A stretch of 64,000 bases of DNA from Streptomyces sp. M92. GTDB lineage: Bacteria > Actinomycetota > Actinomycetes > Streptomycetales > Streptomycetaceae. Shown here piece by piece: positions 8,205 to 17,017 of this stretch. The notes beneath the pieces were generated by a model that was not told the DNA's origin, searched no databases, and was given only the letters and a program-made list of their open reading frames with translations. Made by a program: the position numbers and the translations under genes. The DNA lies in assembly GCF_028473745.1 (NCBI RefSeq), contig NZ_CP101137.1:6014001-6078000 (forward strand). Direction: 5' to 3'. Positions within the stretch are counted from its first letter, which is position 1, and each line of letters starts with the position of its first letter.

Positions 8205-9152
8205 TCACGGCGCGGGCGGGTGTTCCTCGCCTCCCGGGTGCCGGCCGGGGGCGGCCAGGGCCGGGAGCTCCGGGTGGTCGCGCAGCGCGGCGATCACCGC
8301 GTTCACCTCGGCGCGTCGTGTGGTGCCGCGCCGCACGAGGACGGCGATGTTGCGGCGCACCGGAGGGTTGAGCCCACGGGTGACGACGGCATGGTCCGGG
8401 GTGACGGCCAGGGCGGGCAGCAGGGCGATCGACCCGGTCGTCTCGACGTGCCGCAGCAGCATCAGGTAGTTGCTGAACCGGCAGGCCACACGGGGCTCGA
8501 AGCCCGACTCACGGCACAGCCGCAGGGTCAGGTCGGCCATGTACGACTGCGGCCGGTCGCAGGCCCAGGTCTCGTCCTTGCAGGCGGCGAGACTCACCGT
8601 GGTCCGCGAGGCCAGCGGGTGGGCGCGCGGCAGTACCAGTACGACCGAGTCGGTGCCGAGGGACGTGACTTCGAGGTCCGTCCCCCAGGACAGGCCGGTG
8701 TAGTCGGTGGTGGTCACGATGACGTCCGCCTCGCCGGAGCGCAGGGCGGGTCCGCTTTCGTGCGGCTCCATCTCGGTCAGTTCCACGCGCAGGTGCGGGT
8801 GGCTGGTCGCGAGGCGGGTGGCGGCCGGTACCGCGAGGGTGTAGATCGCGCTCTGGAACACCCCGAGACGCACGGTGCCGCTGGGTTCGTCGTTCAGGGC
8901 ACGCAGCTCGGCCTCGGTCTCGGCCATGCGGTCCAGGATCTCCCGGCCCCGCCGGGCCAGCAGGAGTCCGGCCGGGGTCAGCCGGACGCGCCGGCCCGTC
9001 CGCTCCAGCAGCGGGCACCGGGTCTCGGTCTCGAGCACCGCCAGCTGCTGGGAGACCGTCGACGCGCTCAGGTGCAGCGTGTCGGCGACCGCGCGGACGG
9101 TCCCGAGGGTGTCCAGCAGGCTGAGCAGTCGCAGCCGTCCCGAATTGAGCAC
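8205..9152 (-). CDS. LysR-family regulator, DgdR-like
   Basis: A 315-residue LysR-type transcription factor: an N-terminal winged helix (VRAVADTLHLSASTVSQQLAVLE, about residues 15-38) and a periplasmic-binding-protein-like co-inducer domain from about 85 to 290. It diverges from a 2,2-dialkylglycine decarboxylase-like gene 95 bases away, the arrangement known for dgdR/dgdA in Burkholderia cepacia, so it probably controls that gene. The GTG at 9152 is chosen where the DNA-binding domain begins; the longer open frame would run into the shared promoter. The inducer is not visible. Confidence 0.88.
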   Translation of the reverse strand: MLNSGRLRLLSLLDTLGTVRAVADTLHLSASTVSQQLAVLETETRCPLLERTGRRVRLTPAGLLLARRGREILDRMAETEAELRALNDEPSGTVRLGVFQSAIYTLAVPAATRLATSHPHLRVELTEMEPHESGPALRSGEADVIVTTTDYTGLSWGTDLEVTSLGTDSVVLVLPRAHPLASRTTVSLAACKDETWACDRPQSYMADLTLRLCRESGFEPRVACRFSNYLMLLRHVETTGSIALLPALAVTPDHAVVTRGLNPPVRRNIAVLVRRGTTRRAEVNAVIAALRDHPELPALAAPGRHPGGEEHPPAP

Positions 9153-9177
9153 GTGGCCGATTGTAAATCCCTGTACG

Positions 9178-9192
9178 GCTGTCGCGAACAGC
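9178..9192. promoter_or_regulatory. inverted repeat between divergent lysR and dgdA-like genes
   Basis: GCTGT-N5-ACAGC, a dyad of 15 bases midway between the two starts. Spacing and position suit a LysR recognition site, but it is a single example and so only a candidate. Confidence 0.4.
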
Positions 9193-9246
9193 AGAGTCGA
9201 AAGTGTGCGATGGACACGCGCAGCACCCCTCCCTAACGTCGGTCGC

Positions 9247-10560
9247 ATGCCTTCCGAGACTGCATACGCCGACCCCGAGCGTCACCTCGTCCGCTACTCC
9301 GGTCACGGCTCCTTCTCACCGGAGCTGGTCGTGCGCGCCGCGGGCACATCGGTGTTCACCGAGAGCGGTCGTGAGCTGCTCGACTTCACCTCCGGTCAGA
9401 TGAGCGCGATCCTCGGGCACTCCCACCCGGCGATCGTCTCGACGGTGCGCGAGCAGGTCGCGCGCCTGGACCACCTGCACAGCGGCATGCTGAGCCCGCC
9501 GGTGGTCGAGCTGGCGCGCCGGCTCGCCGGCACCCTGCCCGCACCGCTGGACAAGGCGCTGCTGCTGACCACCGGGGCGGAGGCGAACGAGGCCGCGGTG
9601 CGGATGGCGAAACTCGTCACCGGCCGCCACGAGATCGTCTCCTTCGCCCGGTCCTGGCACGGCATGACCCAGGCCGCCGCGAACGCCACGTACAGCGCGG
9701 GCCGCAAGGGGTACGGGCCCGCCGCCCCGGGCAACTTCGCGCTGCCGGTGCCCGACCGGCACCGGCCCGCCCTCGTCGACGCCGAGGGCAACCTCGACTG
9801 GCGCCGTCAGCTCGACCTGGGTTTCGAGATGATCGACGCCCAGTCGGTCGGCTCCCTGGCCGCCTGCCTGGTCGAGCCGATCCTCAGCTCCGGCGGCGTC
9901 GTCGAGCCGCCGCCCGGCTACCTCACCGCGCTGGCCGAGAAGTGCCGGGAGCGCGGGATGCTGCTGATCCTCGACGAGGCCCAGACCGGGCTGTGCCGCA
10001 CCGGTGACTGGTACGCCTTCCAGCACGAGGGCGTCGTTCCGGACATCCTCACCGTGTCCAAGACGCTCGGCGCGGGGCTCCCGCTGGCCGCCGTGCTGAC
10101 CAGCCCGGAGATCGAGCAGCGCGCCCACGACCGGGGGTTCCTGTTCTTCACCACCCACGTCAGCGACCCGCTGCCGGCCGCGGTGGGCAACACCGTCCTG
10201 GACGTCCTGGTCCGCGACCGCCTCGACGAGCGTGCCCGGGTGCTCGGCACGGCCCTGCGCGACCGGCTCGACAAGCTCGCCGCCCGCCACGAGGTGGTGG
10301 GCGACGTCCGCGGCCGGGGGCTGCTCCTGGGCATGGAACTGGTCGGCGACGAGGTACTCGGTCCTGGCGGCGCGGACCGGCTCGGCGCGGCCGTCACCCG
10401 GCGCTGCTTCGAGCTCGGGCTGCACATGAACATCGTCCAGCTGCCGGGGATGGGAGGCACCTTCCGCATCGCACCCCCGCTGACCGCGGGCGACGACGAG
10501 ATCGCCCGGGGCGTCGACATCCTGGACGAGGCGCTGACCGACGCCTCCAGGGACCTCTGA
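9247..10560 (+). CDS. 2,2-dialkylglycine decarboxylase-like class III aminotransferase
   Basis: A 437-residue fold-type-I PLP enzyme. Dialkylglycine decarboxylase couples decarboxylation of amino acids such as 2-aminoisobutyrate to transamination of pyruvate. Its marker residues are present at nearly the reference numbering: Gln51 in TSGQMSAILGHSHP, Trp137 in SWHGMT, Ser in ILSSGGVVEPPPGYL, catalytic Lys272 in TVSKTLGAGLPLAA and Arg407 in GTFRIAPPL. These distinguish it from ordinary omega-aminotransferases. The divergent LysR gene fits a dgdR-dgdA pair. It is a single-gene unit closed by a hairpin shared with the convergent mmpL gene. Confidence 0.88.
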   Translation: MPSETAYADPERHLVRYSGHGSFSPELVVRAAGTSVFTESGRELLDFTSGQMSAILGHSHPAIVSTVREQVARLDHLHSGMLSPPVVELARRLAGTLPAPLDKALLLTTGAEANEAAVRMAKLVTGRHEIVSFARSWHGMTQAAANATYSAGRKGYGPAAPGNFALPVPDRHRPALVDAEGNLDWRRQLDLGFEMIDAQSVGSLAACLVEPILSSGGVVEPPPGYLTALAEKCRERGMLLILDEAQTGLCRTGDWYAFQHEGVVPDILTVSKTLGAGLPLAAVLTSPEIEQRAHDRGFLFFTTHVSDPLPAAVGNTVLDVLVRDRLDERARVLGTALRDRLDKLAARHEVVGDVRGRGLLLGMELVGDEVLGPGGADRLGAAVTRRCFELGLHMNIVQLPGMGGTFRIAPPLTAGDDEIARGVDILDEALTDASRDL

Positions 10561-10571
10561 GCGGGGGCGCC

Positions 10572-10597
10572 GCCCGGCCTGGTGGTCCAGGCCGGGC
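10572..10597. terminator. bidirectional hairpin terminator
   Basis: GCCCGGCCTGG and CCAGGCCGGGC form an 11-bp perfect stem with a TGGT loop, between the convergent dgdA-like and mmpL genes. Confidence 0.75.
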
Positions 10598-10618
10598 AGC
10601 GCCGCGGTGGTGCGGGTG

Positions 10619-12838
10619 TCAGACTCCGGCCGTCTCGGGCTCGCGGGTGGGCTCCGCGGGTCCGGAGGCGTCGCCGAGTTCCTTGTGGAGCTTCTCGCCC
10701 TCGACGTCGACGTTCGGCAGGATGCGGTCCAGCCACTTCGGCAGCCACCACGCCTTGGTGCCGAGCAGCGCGAGCACGGCGGGCACGATGGCCATGCGGA
10801 CGACGAAGGCGTCGAAGAGGACCGCGATGGCGAGGCCGAAGCCCATCATCTTGATCATGTCGTCGTTCTCCATGATGAAGCCGGAGAAGACGCTGATCAT
10901 GATGATCGCGGCGGCCGCGACGACCCGGCCGCCGTGGGTGAAGCCGGTGGTGACGGACTCGGCGGCGGACGAGCCGTGGACGTAGGCCTCGCGCATCCGG
11001 GTCACGAGGAAGACCTCGTAGTCCATCGCCAGGCCGAAGACCACACCGATCATGAAGATGGGCATCATCGACATGATCGGACCCGGCTGGTCCACGCCGA
11101 ACACGTCCGCGAGCCACCCCCACTGGAAGACCGCGACCACCGCGCCGAGCGCCGCCGCCACCGAGAGCAGGAAGCCCAGGGCCGCCTTCAGCGGGACGAG
11201 GACCGAGCGGAACACCAGCATCAGCAGCAGGAAGGCGAGGCCGACGACCAGGGCCAGGTACGGGATCAGCGCGTCGTCCAGGGTCTGGGAGAAGTCGATC
11301 GTCATCGCGGTCATGCCGGTGACCAGCATGGTCGCGCCGGTCTCGGACTCGATGTCCCCGGACAGCGAGCGGATCTCCTTGACCAGGTCCTCGGTGGCCG
11401 CGTCGCTGGGCCCGGTCTTGGGCACCACGGTGAGGACGGCCGTGTCGCCCTGCTCGTTGAAGTTGGCCGGCGTGACGGCCGCGGCCTCGCCGAGGGCGGT
11501 GATCTCCTTGCCGACGGTGTCGGCGGCGGCCTTCGCGTCGTCCGCGTCCCGGGTGTCGACAGTGATCATCAGCGGGCCGTTGAACCCGGCGCCGAAGGAC
11601 TCGGACAGCATGTCGTAGGCCTTGCGCTGCGTGGTGTCCGGCGCGGAGCTGCCCTCGTCGGGCAGACCCAGTTCCATGCTCGCGGCCGGTACGGCGACGG
11701 CGCCGAGGCCGATCACCGCGGTGAGCAGTACGGTCACCGGGCGGCGCAGGACGAAGCGGGCCCAGCGGGTGCCGAGCTTCGGCTTGCCGGACACCGCGCG
11801 CTGTCCGGCGGCCGCCTTGCGGTCCTTGCGGCTGAGCGCCTTCTTGCCGGCGAAGCCGAGCAGGGCCGGGGTCATGGTGAGGGCGATCAACACGGCGATG
11901 GCGACGGTGGCGGCGGCGGCCAGGCCCATCTTGGTGAGGATCGGGATGTTGACCACCGCGAGGCCGGCCAGGGCCACGATGACGGTGAGCCCGGCGAAGA
12001 CGACGGCGGAGCCGGCCGTGCCGACGGCGCGTCCCGCGGCGTCCTCGGGGGTGCGACCCTCGGCGATCTCGGCTCGGTAGCGCGAGACGATGAAGAGCGC
12101 GTAGTCGATGGCGACCGCCAGGCCGATCATCATGGCGAGGGTCGAGGTCGTCGCGGAGAGTTCGAGGGTGCTGCCGAGCGCCCCGATGGCGGAGATGCCG
12201 ATGCCGACGCCGATGATCGCCGAGAGCAGCGGCATGCCGGCCGCGACCAGTGAGCCGAAGGTCAGCAGGAGTACGACGGCCGCGACGCCGATGCCGATCA
12301 GCTCGGCGGTGCCGCCCATCTCCTGCTCGGCCATGACCGCGTCGCCGCCGGTCTCGACGGTGAAGCCGTCGCCGCGCGCGTCGTCGGTGGCGGCGGTGAG
12401 GGACTCGCGGGCCTGGTCGGTCAGCTCCATGGCGTTGACCTTGTACGTCACCGAGGCGTACGCGGTGGTCCCGTCCTGGCTCACGGCGTTCGCCTCGAAC
12501 GGGTCGTCCACCGAGGCGACCTGCGGGCCGTCGCCGAGGGCGGTGACCAGTTCCTCGACCTTGGCCTTGCCGGCCGGGTCGGAGATCTTGTCGCCCTCGG
12601 GGGCACGGATGACGACCCGCGCCGTGGCGCCTTCGGCACTGGCGGCCGGGAAGCGCTCGTCGAGCAGGTCGAACGCCTTCTGGGACTCGGTGCCGGGCAT
12701 GGAGAAGGAGTCTTCGGGCGGGGCGGGCGCGGTGGACGCGGCGACGCCGGCGCCCACGAGTATGGCCACCCAGAGCAGGGCGACGAGACCGCGGCGCCGG
12801 AACGCGCGTCGGCCGAGTCGGTAAAGGAACGTAGCCAC
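10619..12838 (-). CDS. MmpL-family RND transporter
   Basis: A 739-residue inner-membrane protein with the duplicated MMPL layout: TM1, a large extracytoplasmic loop (about 50-180) with MPGTESQKAFDLLDERFP, five TMs, a second TM/loop unit (about 370-560), and a last block of five TMs. In the second half, the segments DYEVFLVTRMRE and GLAMDYEV match the proton-relay helices of MMPL exporters. Such proteins export lipids, siderophores or polyketides using the proton gradient. The start is taken as the GTG directly before TFLYRLGRRAFRRRG, a positively charged cytoplasmic end; the longer frame adds 29 residues without support. No partner is adjacent. Confidence 0.9.
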   Translation of the reverse strand: MATFLYRLGRRAFRRRGLVALLWVAILVGAGVAASTAPAPPEDSFSMPGTESQKAFDLLDERFPAASAEGATARVVIRAPEGDKISDPAGKAKVEELVTALGDGPQVASVDDPFEANAVSQDGTTAYASVTYKVNAMELTDQARESLTAATDDARGDGFTVETGGDAVMAEQEMGGTAELIGIGVAAVVLLLTFGSLVAAGMPLLSAIIGVGIGISAIGALGSTLELSATTSTLAMMIGLAVAIDYALFIVSRYRAEIAEGRTPEDAAGRAVGTAGSAVVFAGLTVIVALAGLAVVNIPILTKMGLAAAATVAIAVLIALTMTPALLGFAGKKALSRKDRKAAAGQRAVSGKPKLGTRWARFVLRRPVTVLLTAVIGLGAVAVPAASMELGLPDEGSSAPDTTQRKAYDMLSESFGAGFNGPLMITVDTRDADDAKAAADTVGKEITALGEAAAVTPANFNEQGDTAVLTVVPKTGPSDAATEDLVKEIRSLSGDIESETGATMLVTGMTAMTIDFSQTLDDALIPYLALVVGLAFLLLMLVFRSVLVPLKAALGFLLSVAAALGAVVAVFQWGWLADVFGVDQPGPIMSMMPIFMIGVVFGLAMDYEVFLVTRMREAYVHGSSAAESVTTGFTHGGRVVAAAAIIMISVFSGFIMENDDMIKMMGFGLAIAVLFDAFVVRMAIVPAVLALLGTKAWWLPKWLDRILPNVDVEGEKLHKELGDASGPAEPTREPETAGV

Positions 12839-13104
12839 CTGGGACCAATCCGTCGGATACGGGCAGGACGAGACCCGGCAGATGGGAACGCAGGCGTTCT
12901 CTCCGGGATACCCACCTATGCTCACCCGGCTTCTGTTTCATTTGATCCGCCCCTGGGGCTGGACCGGCGTACTGCATTGGGTGTACTGCGGGCCCGTCCT
13001 CCTCCCCCCGGAGTGCAGATCCCGAGGATGGGTGTACGCCGCATTTGTTCCGTCGTGGAACCAGTGTCCGTCAGCCGGTCACCGGCATCGCGTCTCCAGC
13101 GCTG

Positions 13105-14220
13105 TCACTCGTCGAGGGGTGCGGTGAGTCGCACCCGGTCGCTGTGCTGGTCGGAGAGGAAGGACGCCAGGGCCCGCCCCTCCTCGGCGACGGCCGCGCG
13201 GTCGGCGCGGGAGATGGGGCGCAGCGGGGTGACGGTCACCGTGTCCGCCTCGACGTTCCAGGTCGCGGCGACCCTGCCGTCGACCAGGACCACACGGGCG
13301 CCGGCGACCGACAGGCCGCGGTGGGCGTCGTCGATGATCCTGCCCCGGTCGTGGTAGCCGAGGACCGCGTTGTCGAACGCCGGCAGGAACCGCACGGGGG
13401 CGGGGGTGCCGGGATCGGGTCGCGGCGCGTCGGGCAGGTCAAGCAGTTCCCGGCCCCGCTCGTCGCGGAAGGCGACCAGCTCCTCGCGGACGGCGGCGAC
13501 GGCCGCCGGCAGTCCGGCGAGGCCGCACCAGGCGCGCAGGTCCGCCGAGGCGGCGGGGCCGAACGCCGCGAGGTAGCGCCGTACCAGTGCCTGGCCGACC
13601 GGATCGGAGCCGTGCGGTGCCGGCGGGTCGATCTCCCGGCCCAGCCAGCGGGAAAGCGGCAGGTAGCGTACGCCCGACTTGGTGCGCCACAGTCCGCGCG
13701 GCGGCAGCTGCGCCATCGGGATCAGGGCGGCGGCCAGCATCTCCCCCAGGGCCCGTGGCCCCGGGGCCGGCCAGCGTCCGGCGAGCGCCCGCGCCAGCTC
13801 GCCCATCGAGCGGGGCTCGCCGTCGGCCATCACCTCCCGTCCCGCCGCGGCGAGTTCACCGAGATCCACTCCTCGCAGCTCGCGGCGGTAGACGCCGAGG
13901 ACCTTCTGGCGCAGCATGGCGTCGTGCCGGGAGCGCCAGGCCAGGACGTCGTCGGCGGTGACGAGGTGGACGGTTCGGCGCATGAGGTGGGTCCGCACCA
14001 GCTGCCGGCCCGTCAGCCGGTCGGAGAGCGAGGCCGGTTCGAAGGCGCGCAGTCTCGACCAGAGCCCGACGAACGGTTCCTGCGGCTCCTGCGCCTGCAT
14101 GCCGCCGAGGTGTGCGACAGCGTCCGAGACCGGGAGATCGGCCCGGTCGAGCAGCAGTTGCCGGGCCAGCGTGGCGCGGTTGAGCGCGCGGGCGTCGAGA
14201 ACATGCGGGTGGCGGCTCAC
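13105..14220 (-). CDS. AlkZ-like winged-helix DNA glycosylase family protein
   Basis: A 371-residue protein of the HTH_42 (winged-helix DNA-binding) family, which contains Streptomyces AlkZ, a glycosylase that unhooks interstrand crosslinks made by azinomycin. Family features seen are the N-terminal HLGGMQAQEPQEPFVGLWSRL, RTHLMRRTVHLVTADDVLAWR, and a C-terminal beta section with PVRFLPAFDNAVLGYHDR. The motif QAQ near residue 38 corresponds to the QxQ implicated in AlkZ catalysis. GTG at 14220 has GGAG eight bases upstream. It may repair alkylated DNA, or be a housekeeping paralogue; no resistance cluster is adjacent. Confidence 0.85.
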   Translation of the reverse strand: MSRHPHVLDARALNRATLARQLLLDRADLPVSDAVAHLGGMQAQEPQEPFVGLWSRLRAFEPASLSDRLTGRQLVRTHLMRRTVHLVTADDVLAWRSRHDAMLRQKVLGVYRRELRGVDLGELAAAGREVMADGEPRSMGELARALAGRWPAPGPRALGEMLAAALIPMAQLPPRGLWRTKSGVRYLPLSRWLGREIDPPAPHGSDPVGQALVRRYLAAFGPAASADLRAWCGLAGLPAAVAAVREELVAFRDERGRELLDLPDAPRPDPGTPAPVRFLPAFDNAVLGYHDRGRIIDDAHRGLSVAGARVVLVDGRVAATWNVEADTVTVTPLRPISRADRAAVAEEGRALASFLSDQHSDRVRLTAPLDE

Positions 14221-14293
14221 TGATCGGCTCCTGTCTTCCTCGGTGGGGTTCGGCAGCGGGCTCTGCTCCCTCCCGCGGCCCCCACCGTGGCAC

Positions 14294-14322
14294 GCATGGC
14301 GGTCAGGTGGTGACCGCCATGC
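14294..14322. terminator. hairpin terminator
   Basis: GCATGGCGGTCA and TGACCGCCATGC form a 12-bp perfect stem with a five-base loop, 45 bases past the end of the minus-strand exporter gene. Confidence 0.7.
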
Positions 14323-14366
14323 ACGTCGGCACCGTCGCGTCACGCGTGCCTGCCCGCGCGGGAGGG

Positions 14367-15611
14367 TCAGACCGGCCGGCCGGACTCCACACCCGCGGGC
14401 TCGGCGGCCATGGCCCCCGTCACGATCCGGGACCGGCTGTGCAACCGCAGTGACACCGCGACGAGGACGATCGCGGCCAGGGTCATCCCGGCTCCCGCCC
14501 AGGCGGTGGCGGCGTAGCCGAGGCCCGCGTCGATCACCGTGCCGCCGAGCCAGGGGCCGCCGGTGTTGCCCAGGTTGAACGCGGCGGTGGTCGTCGCGCC
14601 CGCGAGGGTGGGTGCGGCACCCGCGACGTTGAACATGCGGGCGTTGAGCGCCGGCGCCGTGTAGAAGGCGGAGACCCCGAGCAGCAGGGACAGGGCGATC
14701 ACGACGGCGGGGCTCGACGCGAACAGCGCCAGTGCGGCCAGGAAGACGGTGGACGCGGCGATGCCGGAGAGCAGGACGCCGAACAGGTGGGCGTCGGCGA
14801 CCCGGCCGCCGATCGTCGTGCCGATCAGCGCGCCGAGGCCGAACAGCGCCAGCACGGTCGGCACCCAGCCGTCGGCCAGCCCGGCCACGTCGGTGAGCAG
14901 CGGGGCGAGGTAGGAGAAGGCGCAGAACACGCCGCCGGCCGCGAGCGCGGTCAGGCCGACGGACAGCCAGACCTGGCGGTCCCGGTAGATCGCCAGCTCG
15001 CCCTTGAGCCGGGCCCGCCGCTCGGGCAGCGGGATGCGCGGGATCAGCGTCACCACGCCGACGAGCGCGACGGCGGACGCCGCGCCCACCGCCCAGAACG
15101 CGGACCGCCAGCCGAGGTGCTCACCGAGGAACGCGCCCGCCGGGACGCCGAGGACGTTGGCGATCGACAGTCCGCCGATCATCACGGCCATCGCCCGGGC
15201 CCGCGCGGTCCTCGGCACCATAGCGATGGCGACGGCGGCGCCGACCGCCCAGAAACCGGCGCACGCGAGGGCACTGACGACCCGTGAGACGAACAGGACC
15301 TCGTACGTCGTCGCCAGCGCGCCCGCGACCTGGCCGAGGCCGAACACCGAGATCAGCGCGATCAGTGTGGTCTTGCGCGGCAGCCGCAGCGTGGCGACCG
15401 CGAGCAGCGGCGCGCCGACCACCATGCCGATCGCGAACGCCGATATCAGCAGTCCGGCCTGCGGGATGGACACGTCCATGTCGTCGGCGATGGGCGGCAA
15501 CAGACCGGAGAGCATGAACTCGCTGGTACCGAGCGCGAAGACGGAGAGGCCGAGGATGTAGACGGCGAGCGGCATGCGGGGGGCCGCGGACCGTGGGGAA
15601 GAAGCGGGCAT
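14367..15611 (-). CDS. Cmx/CmlR-type MFS drug exporter
   Basis: A 414-residue major-facilitator protein of the DHA1 class with 12 predicted TMs. The segment PLAVYILGLSVFALGTSEFM and the following LLPPIADDMDVSIPQAGLLISA strongly resemble Streptomyces/Corynebacterium Cmx and CmlR chloramphenicol exporters, which use the proton gradient. Substrate is inferred from family, not shown. Starts at 15644 or 15578 are also possible; none has a good ribosome site. The promoter region is shared with the divergent MFS gene and contains the 20-bp operator at 15696, so both may respond to the TetR protein at 17610. Confidence 0.85.
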   Translation of the reverse strand: MPASSPRSAAPRMPLAVYILGLSVFALGTSEFMLSGLLPPIADDMDVSIPQAGLLISAFAIGMVVGAPLLAVATLRLPRKTTLIALISVFGLGQVAGALATTYEVLFVSRVVSALACAGFWAVGAAVAIAMVPRTARARAMAVMIGGLSIANVLGVPAGAFLGEHLGWRSAFWAVGAASAVALVGVVTLIPRIPLPERRARLKGELAIYRDRQVWLSVGLTALAAGGVFCAFSYLAPLLTDVAGLADGWVPTVLALFGLGALIGTTIGGRVADAHLFGVLLSGIAASTVFLAALALFASSPAVVIALSLLLGVSAFYTAPALNARMFNVAGAAPTLAGATTTAAFNLGNTGGPWLGGTVIDAGLGYAATAWAGAGMTLAAIVLVAVSLRLHSRSRIVTGAMAAEPAGVESGRPV

Positions 15612-15695
15612 GACAGGTGTCAACGAAGATCCGCTTCCCGCCATTCCCGCCGGGGGCGCGTCTCACTGTGCGGCCGCGGGCCGCCGGTGACGCGA

Positions 15696-15728
15696 GAGTG
15701 TACGTTCGTACGCTCGCGGTTGTAGGCT
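15696..15728 (+). promoter_or_regulatory. TetR-type operator and leaderless promoter of the MFS gene
   Basis: The 20-bp imperfect palindrome GAGTGTACGTTCGTACGCTC (15696-15715) is followed after seven bases by TAGGCT (15723-15728), a plausible -10 box; the MFS ATG begins eight bases after its end, predicting transcription starting at the ATG. The operator covers the -35 and spacer, so a bound repressor would block polymerase. An identical 20-mer in the same geometry occurs at 16978. Confidence 0.75.
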
Positions 15729-15735
15729 CCGCCGC

Positions 15736-16947
15736 ATGACTGTTGACGTACTGCGCCGGCCGACCCTGGGTGAACGGCGGGCCCGCGTGGCCGTCGCCGT
15801 GCTCTTCTTCACCAACGGGGCCCTGTTCGCCAACCTCCTGCCGAGGTATCCCCAGATCAAGGCGGACCTCGGCATCGGCAACGCCGCCTACGGGCTGGCC
15901 GTGGCGGCGTTCCCGGCGGGCGCCATCGCGGCCGGGCTCGCGGCCGGTGCCCTCGTCCGCCGTTTCGGCTCGGCGCGGGTGGCGGTCGGCGGCACGCTGG
16001 TGACCGGCGCGGGGATCCTCGCCGCCGGCCTGAGCGGCTCGGTGGCGCTGTTCGCGGGCGCGCTGCTCCTGGCCGGAGCCGCGGACGCGGTCACCGACGT
16101 GGCGCAGAACGCCCATGCGCTGCGGGTGCAGCGCCGTTACGGACGTTCCGTCATCAACTCCTTCCACGCCATCTGGTCCATCGGCGCCGTCACCGGAGGG
16201 TCCATGGCCGCAGGCGCGATCGCGCTGGACGTCCCCCGGGGTCCGCACCTGCTGTTCTCGGCCGTGCTGTTCGCGGTCGCGGCCTGCGTCGCCCTGCGGT
16301 TCTGCCTGCCCGGCCCCGACAACGAGACGTCCGGGGAGGACACGGCGGAGGACCACGCACGGCCGGCGCGGCGCGCGCTTCAGGTGCCGGGCGCGCGGAC
16401 GGGCTACGTGCTCGCCGCGCTCGTGCTGATCGCGACGGCCGGCACCCTCGTCGAGGACGCGGGCAGCTCCTGGGCGACGCTCTACCTCTCCGATTCCCTG
16501 CACGCGTCGGTGGCACTGGCCGCCTCCGGCTATGTCGCCCTGGTCGGCGCCCAGTTCGTGGGCCGACTCATCGGTGACCGGCTCACGGACCGGTTCGGAC
16601 AGCGCGCGGTGGCCCGCTCCGGTGCCCTGATCGCGGCCGTGGGCATGGGCCTGGCGCTGGCGGTGCCCACGGTGCCCGGGACGATCCTCGGGTTCGCCGC
16701 GGCCGGCTTCGGGGTGGCGACCCTGGTGCCGGCGGCGATGCAAGAGGCGGACGAGCTGCCCGGCCTCAAGCCCGGGTCGGGGCTGACCATCGTCTCGTGG
16801 CTCATGCGGCTGGGCTTCCTGCTCTCCCCGCCGGTGGTGGGCCTGGTAGCCGACGCGACGAGCCTGCGGGCGGGGCTGCTGGTGGTGCCGCTCGCCGGGG
16901 TCGTCGTGCTGCTGCTCGCCGGGGTGTTGCGACCCCGGCGGGGCTGA
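15736..16947 (+). CDS. MFS transporter
   Basis: A 403-residue major-facilitator protein with 12 predicted TMs, two six-TM halves joined by a charged loop (NETSGEDTAEDHARPAR) near residues 196-212. The pattern FFTNGALFANLLPRYPQIKADLG and RYGRSVINSFHAIWSIGAVTGG resembles YbjJ/FucP-like members rather than drug exporters of the Cmx class. The substrate is unknown. No ribosome site is visible; the promoter places the transcript start on the ATG. It shares its operator with the acetyltransferase gene downstream and so belongs to the same regulon. Confidence 0.87.
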   Translation: MTVDVLRRPTLGERRARVAVAVLFFTNGALFANLLPRYPQIKADLGIGNAAYGLAVAAFPAGAIAAGLAAGALVRRFGSARVAVGGTLVTGAGILAAGLSGSVALFAGALLLAGAADAVTDVAQNAHALRVQRRYGRSVINSFHAIWSIGAVTGGSMAAGAIALDVPRGPHLLFSAVLFAVAACVALRFCLPGPDNETSGEDTAEDHARPARRALQVPGARTGYVLAALVLIATAGTLVEDAGSSWATLYLSDSLHASVALAASGYVALVGAQFVGRLIGDRLTDRFGQRAVARSGALIAAVGMGLALAVPTVPGTILGFAAAGFGVATLVPAAMQEADELPGLKPGSGLTIVSWLMRLGFLLSPPVVGLVADATSLRAGLLVVPLAGVVVLLLAGVLRPRRG

Positions 16948-16977
16948 GACGCGCGGTACGGCGACACAGCGAGCGAT

Positions 16978-17010
16978 GAGTGTACGTTCGTACGCTCCGG
17001 CGGGTAGGAT
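16978..17010 (+). promoter_or_regulatory. second copy of the TetR-type operator, with -10 box
   Basis: GAGTGTACGTTCGTACGCTC at 16978-16997 is identical in all 20 bases to the copy at 15696. TAGGAT follows seven bases later (17005-17010), and the acetyltransferase ATG starts eight bases after it. Same order and same spacings as the first copy, again predicting a leaderless transcript. Confidence 0.78.
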
Positions 17011-17017
17011 CGCGCGC

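Noticed and set aside
9918..12977. Long minus-strand frame of about 1000 codons under mmpL and the dgdA-like gene
   Set aside because: It is a shadow of the MmpL gene in the neighbouring frame: Arg/Gly-rich composition, no domain, and the real frame has full MMPL features.
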